The notes under the pieces were generated by a model. That model made no database searches. It was not told where the DNA came from and saw only the letters and a list, made by a program, of their open reading frames with translations. The position numbers and the translations under genes are program-made. A stretch of DNA of 10,710 bases from positions 1 to 10,710 of the forward strand of contig CAYLHX010000031.1 in NCBI GenBank assembly GCA_964383675.1, given 5' to 3'. This document shows positions 7,895 through 10,710 of this stretch, in pieces. This DNA is from CAYLHX01 sp964383675. GTDB lineage: Bacteria > Patescibacteriota > Gracilibacteria > UBA1369 > LOWO2-01-FULL-3. Every line of letters begins with the position of its first letter. The first letter of the stretch is position 1.

Positions 7895-8799
7895 GGGTAG
7901 TTTTGCTGGGAAAAAACGGTATGCTTGGTTCTTGCTTTTTAAAGTTTCTTTCCGGCGATGAAGATTTCGAGGTCTACGCCTTTGGTCGCAGCGAACTCGA
8001 TATTTGTAATTTCGCGGAACTTGATAAAACTTTTAGCGCACTTAATCCAGACTTCGTAATTAATTGTGCCGCCTACACCGCAGTTGATGATTGTGAAACA
8101 AATCGAGAAGAAGCTTTTAAGGTAAATGGTACGGCACCGGGCGAAATCGCCAAGGCTTGCAAAAAAGCTAATGCTATTTTGCTACATTTTAGCACCGACT
8201 ATGTTTTTGACGGTCAAAAAGCCGAGGGGTATAGGGAAGATGATTCGACCGGCCCCATTAATGTTTATGGTGAATCCAAGCTGGAAGGGGAAAGGCAAAT
8301 TGCCGCCAATACCGATAATTTTTACATTGCCAGGATCTCCTGGCTATTTGGGGAAAACGGCAAGAATTTTGTCGACACGATGATGAACCTGACCAAGACG
8401 CGTGATACTTTGGATGTGGTGAGCGATCAGATTGGTAGTCCAACCTATGCGAGAGATATTTGCGAGGCTTCCATTCGTTATTTCCTACGACCAAATCTCA
8501 CTGATGTGGTTGTACACCATGAACGCTCGATGCTTAATGGTGAAGCTGAAAAATGTCAAATTCCCGATTTTGGCATCTATCATTTAACCAATTCCGGCCA
8601 TACCAGTTGGAACGGTTTTGCTAAAAAGATTTTTGAGGTGACCGGTATGGATATTAAAGTTAATGAGGTTGGCAGTGACAAATTTCCGCGTCCGGCAAAG
8701 CGCCCATCATATTCCATTCTTTTAAATACCAAGCTGCCCAAGGATTTGCGAAGCTGGGAGGAGGCTGTAACGGCCTATTTGGAGCTCAATTATCTCTAG
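7891..8799 (+). CDS. rmlD: dTDP-4-dehydrorhamnose reductase
   Basis: 302 residues. It catalyses the last step of dTDP-L-rhamnose synthesis, NAD(P)H-dependent reduction of dTDP-4-keto-rhamnose. Seen: nucleotide-binding GKNGMLG at 7-13 (the common form has GQLG), NCAAYTAVDDCE at 58-69, STDYVFDG at 101-108 with Thr102, and YGESK giving Tyr126 and Lys130 of the SDR active site. Further along are ARISWLFGENGKNFV at about 147-161, DQIGSPTYARDI at 179-190, GIYHLTNSG at 228-236 and RPAKRPSYS at 267-275. Against the usual pattern there is an extra stretch of roughly 20 residues at about 205-227, between the DQIGSPTYA helix and GIYHLT. The ATG overlaps the proS stop by 4 nt (ATGA), so translation is probably coupled. 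rmlC, which makes its substrate, is not in the window and is not fused here. Confidence 0.95.
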   Translation: MRVVLLGKNGMLGSCFLKFLSGDEDFEVYAFGRSELDICNFAELDKTFSALNPDFVINCAAYTAVDDCETNREEAFKVNGTAPGEIAKACKKANAILLHFSTDYVFDGQKAEGYREDDSTGPINVYGESKLEGERQIAANTDNFYIARISWLFGENGKNFVDTMMNLTKTRDTLDVVSDQIGSPTYARDICEASIRYFLRPNLTDVVVHHERSMLNGEAEKCQIPDFGIYHLTNSGHTSWNGFAKKIFEVTGMDIKVNEVGSDKFPRPAKRPSYSILLNTKLPKDLRSWEEAVTAYLELNYL

Positions 8800-8801
8800 G
8801 G

Positions 8802-8830
8802 TTGATATTTGAGTTCATTTAATGTTTAAT
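8802..8830 (+). promoter_or_regulatory. Probable internal promoter before rmlA
   Basis: TTGATA (8802-8807) and TTTAAT (8825-8830) are 17 nt apart, each one mismatch from the sigma-70-type consensus. They sit just after the rmlD stop in the longest gap (51 nt) of the rightward run. The start point would be near 8837, leaving a leader of about 14 nt before the rmlA ATG (8851). Best-looking promoter in the window; not tested. Confidence 0.5.
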
Positions 8831-8850
8831 TGACACGTTTAAAAACAATT

Positions 8851-9657
8851 ATGAAAGGAATTATTCTCGCGGGAGGAACCGGTACCAGACTTTTCCCACT
8901 AACCAGGGTTACAAATAAGCACCTACTTCCGGTTTACAATAAACCGATGATTTACTATCCGCTGTATAGTCTAAAGCGTGCTGGTATTACCAATGTTTTG
9001 ATCGTTTCCGGCAAAGGGCATGCGGGTAGCTTTCTCGAGTTGCTGGGGTCCGGTTCACAGTTTGGAATGCAGCTTTCTTATGAAGTCCAGGAGGAGGCCG
9101 GCGGAATTGCCCAAGCCCTTGGTCTTACGGAGGATTTTGCCAATAATGAAAAGGTTGTGGTTATTTTGGGTGACAATGTTATTCAGGACGATATCAGCGC
9201 TGCCGTTGATGCCTTTAAGGTCCAGCCACGTGGGGCAAAAATCTTTGTAACCAAAGTGGCAAATCCAAAGTCTTACGGTGTTGCCGAGATTAGCGCTGAG
9301 AAGATTGTGGGGATCGAGGAAAAACCGCAAGTGCCTAAATCCGATCTGGCCGTAATCGGTTGCTACATGTATGATCCTCAGGTTTATGATGTGATTAAAG
9401 GATTAACTCCTTCCGCCCGTAACGAGCTGGAGATAACCGATGTTAATCGCTTCTATTTGGAGCAAGGCACTTTGAGCTATGAGGTTTTAAGCGGCTTCTG
9501 GGGAGATTGTGGAGAATCTTTCGACAGCATGATGGATGCTTCCCGTTTGGTTCAGAATAGTGATCTGGCTTTGGTTGATGAATTTTTGAGTTTGGAGGGT
9601 CGCGCTAAGGCCGGTCTTCAGGCTAATGTCGAAAGCTCTTCCGTAATTCAAGCTTAA
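8851..9657 (+). CDS. rmlA: Glucose-1-phosphate thymidylyltransferase, short form
   Basis: 268 residues from the ATG at 8851. The in-frame TTG at 8830 would add seven residues unlike the family, which begins MKGIILAGG. It makes dTDP-glucose from dTTP and glucose-1-phosphate, the first step of the rhamnose pathway. Seen: GGTGTRL at 8-14, NKHLLPV at 22-28 with the catalytic-loop Lys23, GGIAQALGL at 84-92, LGDN at 106-109 (metal-binding Asp108), EEKP at 156-159, ELEITDVN at 192-199 and WGDCG at 217-221 (second metal Asp219). The NKHLLPV, GGIAQALGL and LGDNxxxDDI pattern resembles, from memory, the short Bacillus-type RmlA of about 246 residues. The roughly 290-residue enteric form has a Tyr-Gly motif after LGDN that contributes to its dTDP-rhamnose regulatory site; that motif is absent here, so feedback may differ. 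The stop overlaps the next start by 1 nt. Confidence 0.94.
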   Translation: MKGIILAGGTGTRLFPLTRVTNKHLLPVYNKPMIYYPLYSLKRAGITNVLIVSGKGHAGSFLELLGSGSQFGMQLSYEVQEEAGGIAQALGLTEDFANNEKVVVILGDNVIQDDISAAVDAFKVQPRGAKIFVTKVANPKSYGVAEISAEKIVGIEEKPQVPKSDLAVIGCYMYDPQVYDVIKGLTPSARNELEITDVNRFYLEQGTLSYEVLSGFWGDCGESFDSMMDASRLVQNSDLALVDEFLSLEGRAKAGLQANVESSSVIQA

Positions 9658-10601
9658 TGAAAGGTGTACTTATTTCCGGTTCGCTGGCCTATGATAATTT
9701 GATGTATTTCGATGGTGATTTTAGTAAAGCGATTTTGCCTGAAGCCATTGGAAAATTGAGTGTTTCTTTTTTGGCATCCGAGCGTTTTTGTCATTTTGGA
9801 GGTTGCGCGGGAAATATTGCTTTCACCTTAAAAAAGATTGGCGGCGAGCCCTATATTTTTGGTGTGGCCGGCAATGATTTTACTGAATATCATAGCTGGC
9901 TTAATATCAATGGAGTTGTTACCGATTATATTGAGATCGACAAGAATCAACCAACCGCAGCCGCTTTTATCCTGACTGATAATGGTCAGAGACAGATTAC
10001 TACCTTCTCCCCTGCCGCTATGGGGAATAAAACTTTGGCAATGAAATTTAAGAAGATCGATTTTGAAAAAATTGCGTTGGCTATAATTGGTCCCGAGCTG
10101 CCCGAGCGGATGCTTAATGTGGCAACTGAGTGTCGAAAATATGACCTGCCTTATATTTTTGATCCGGGTCAGGGACTTTCAATTTTGCATAAAGAGCAAA
10201 TCCTGGAAATTTTGAATGGTGCAATTGGATTGATCGTTAATGAGTATGAGGGCGAGCTTGTGGAAAAATTGTTGGGACTTCAGTTGGAGCAACTGGCTAA
10301 AGAAAATGATATTTTTGTGGTGCAGACTTTAGGCGAGCGGGGTGCGCGCTTGATGGTTAAGAATGCTGAGCGGGAGTTTGCACCTCTGCCTGCTGAAAGG
10401 GTTGTGAACAGTACCGGCTGTGGTGATGCCTTTCGAAGCGGCTTCCTGTATGGTTACGTTGAAGGAAGGACACTTGAGGTGTGTTGTCAGATGGGAAATG
10501 TCGCCGCCTCCTATGTACTGGGGCAGCTGGGAACTCAGGAACATCAACTCACTTCTGAGAGATTTGAGAAAGATTTTGCAAAATTTTATGGAGGTGGTTA
10601 G
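9657..10601 (+). CDS. PfkB-family kinase, adenosine-kinase-like
   Basis: 314 residues, normal for the ribokinase/PfkB fold. It phosphorylates a sugar or nucleoside with ATP; the substrate is not fixed by sequence. Seen: GSLAYDNLMYF at 8-18 where the substrate-binding strand begins, FGGCAGNIA at 47-55 (the PfkB di-glycine motif), DPGQ at 169-172, NEYE at 195-198 near the ATP/Mg site, and STGCGDAFRSGF at 252-263 with catalytic base Asp257 and the anion hole before it. The GSLAYD, FGGCAGNIA and TGCGDAFR combination resembles, from memory, proteobacterial PfkB proteins annotated as adenosine kinase or carbohydrate kinase family protein. That makes a nucleoside kinase more likely than fructokinase or phosphofructokinase. 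The start ATG shares its first base with the rmlA TAA stop (TAATG), so it is probably translated by coupling. The connection with rhamnose synthesis is unknown. Confidence 0.88.
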   Translation: MKGVLISGSLAYDNLMYFDGDFSKAILPEAIGKLSVSFLASERFCHFGGCAGNIAFTLKKIGGEPYIFGVAGNDFTEYHSWLNINGVVTDYIEIDKNQPTAAAFILTDNGQRQITTFSPAAMGNKTLAMKFKKIDFEKIALAIIGPELPERMLNVATECRKYDLPYIFDPGQGLSILHKEQILEILNGAIGLIVNEYEGELVEKLLGLQLEQLAKENDIFVVQTLGERGARLMVKNAEREFAPLPAERVVNSTGCGDAFRSGFLYGYVEGRTLEVCCQMGNVAASYVLGQLGTQEHQLTSERFEKDFAKFYGGG

Positions 10602-10710
10602 TTTCGAAAGCTTTGAGTTCTCGTCTGAGATTTTTGCGCAGTATGTCGAGTTTTGAAACCAATTCATGGTCCTTTTTAAGTTGTAAAAACTGTTTTTTCA
10701 GCTTCTCAAA
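10549..10710 (-). CDS. C-terminal end of a coiled-coil protein running in from the right edge (probable)
   Basis: On the minus strand one frame is open from the window edge for 53 codons to a TGA at 10551-10549; the other two frames close within four codons of the edge. The peptide is rich in Lys, Glu, Leu and Gln. Leu and other hydrophobic residues fall at mostly 3-4 spacing (codons 4, 8, 11, 18, 21, 24, 28, 32, 35 from the edge), typical of a coiled coil (FEKLKKQFLQLKKDHELVSK at the edge). No family can be named. It would overlap the 3' end of the convergent kinase gene by 53 nt. The composition resembles the coiled coil of the rmuC gene as read from the same strand. The alternative is an open frame by chance beyond the kinase; the start and most of the gene lie outside the window. 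Confidence 0.5.
   Translation of the reverse strand, partial: FEKLKKQFLQLKKDHELVSKLDILRKNLRRELKAFETNHLHKILQNLSQISQK

Noticed and set aside
7892..7900. TGA at the end of proS could be a recoded glycine codon (as in Gracilibacteria/SR1), extending the protein by two residues to a TAG.
   Set aside because: No in-frame TGA occurs inside any of the long genes here, where a recoded genome would show many, and the ATGA overlap with rmlD fits a normal stop.
10602..10710. Search for a rho-independent terminator after the kinase gene.
   Set aside because: No GC-rich hairpin followed by a T run is visible on either strand; the T-rich stretch near the edge reads better as Lys codons of the convergent gene.

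Overview
The window is a compact, gene-dense piece of a bacterial chromosome of moderate GC content. It contains no mobile element, CRISPR array, tRNA or rRNA that I can see, and no gene-free stretch longer than about 70 bases. The code is the standard bacterial one: about 3,400 codons are open without in-frame TGA, and TGA ends at least one gene (proS). None of the nine visible start codons has a Shine-Dalgarno sequence, and gaps are 0-50 nt. With the mix of housekeeping and surface-sugar genes and a small anchored CARDB protein, this suggests a small-genome lineage such as the Candidate Phyla Radiation (Patescibacteria). I hold that placement at low to moderate confidence, because no rRNA is present to confirm it.

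The layout is two gene runs diverging from a 70-nt gap at 2923-2992. Leftward (minus strand) run rmuC (membrane-anchored predicted nuclease), a short secreted or anchored CARDB-domain protein, and a glycerophosphodiester phosphodiesterase (GDPD) gene that runs off the left edge. That GDPD gene has no stop in the window, so it is easily missed. Rightward run infB (IF-2), rmlB, proS (prolyl-tRNA synthetase), rmlD, rmlA and a PfkB-family, adenosine-kinase-like sugar/nucleoside kinase. Spacings are 18, 18, -4, 51 and -1 nt, so this is probably one operon with an extra internal promoter before rmlA. At the right edge the last ~54 codons of a minus-strand coiled-coil gene appear to converge on, and overlap, the kinase gene.

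rmlA, rmlB and rmlD supply three of the four steps from glucose-1-phosphate to dTDP-L-rhamnose. The epimerase rmlC is not in the window. The sugar genes are interleaved with two central translation genes (infB and proS), and infB lacks its usual nusA/rbfA/truB partners.

I found no convincing new defence or mobile system. The most interesting points are: the complete absence of Shine-Dalgarno sequences, with -10-like boxes very close to start codons; the unusual infB-rml-proS operon; and the GDPD with a long N-terminal extension and an almost absent GDPD insertion, encoded beside a CARDB protein.
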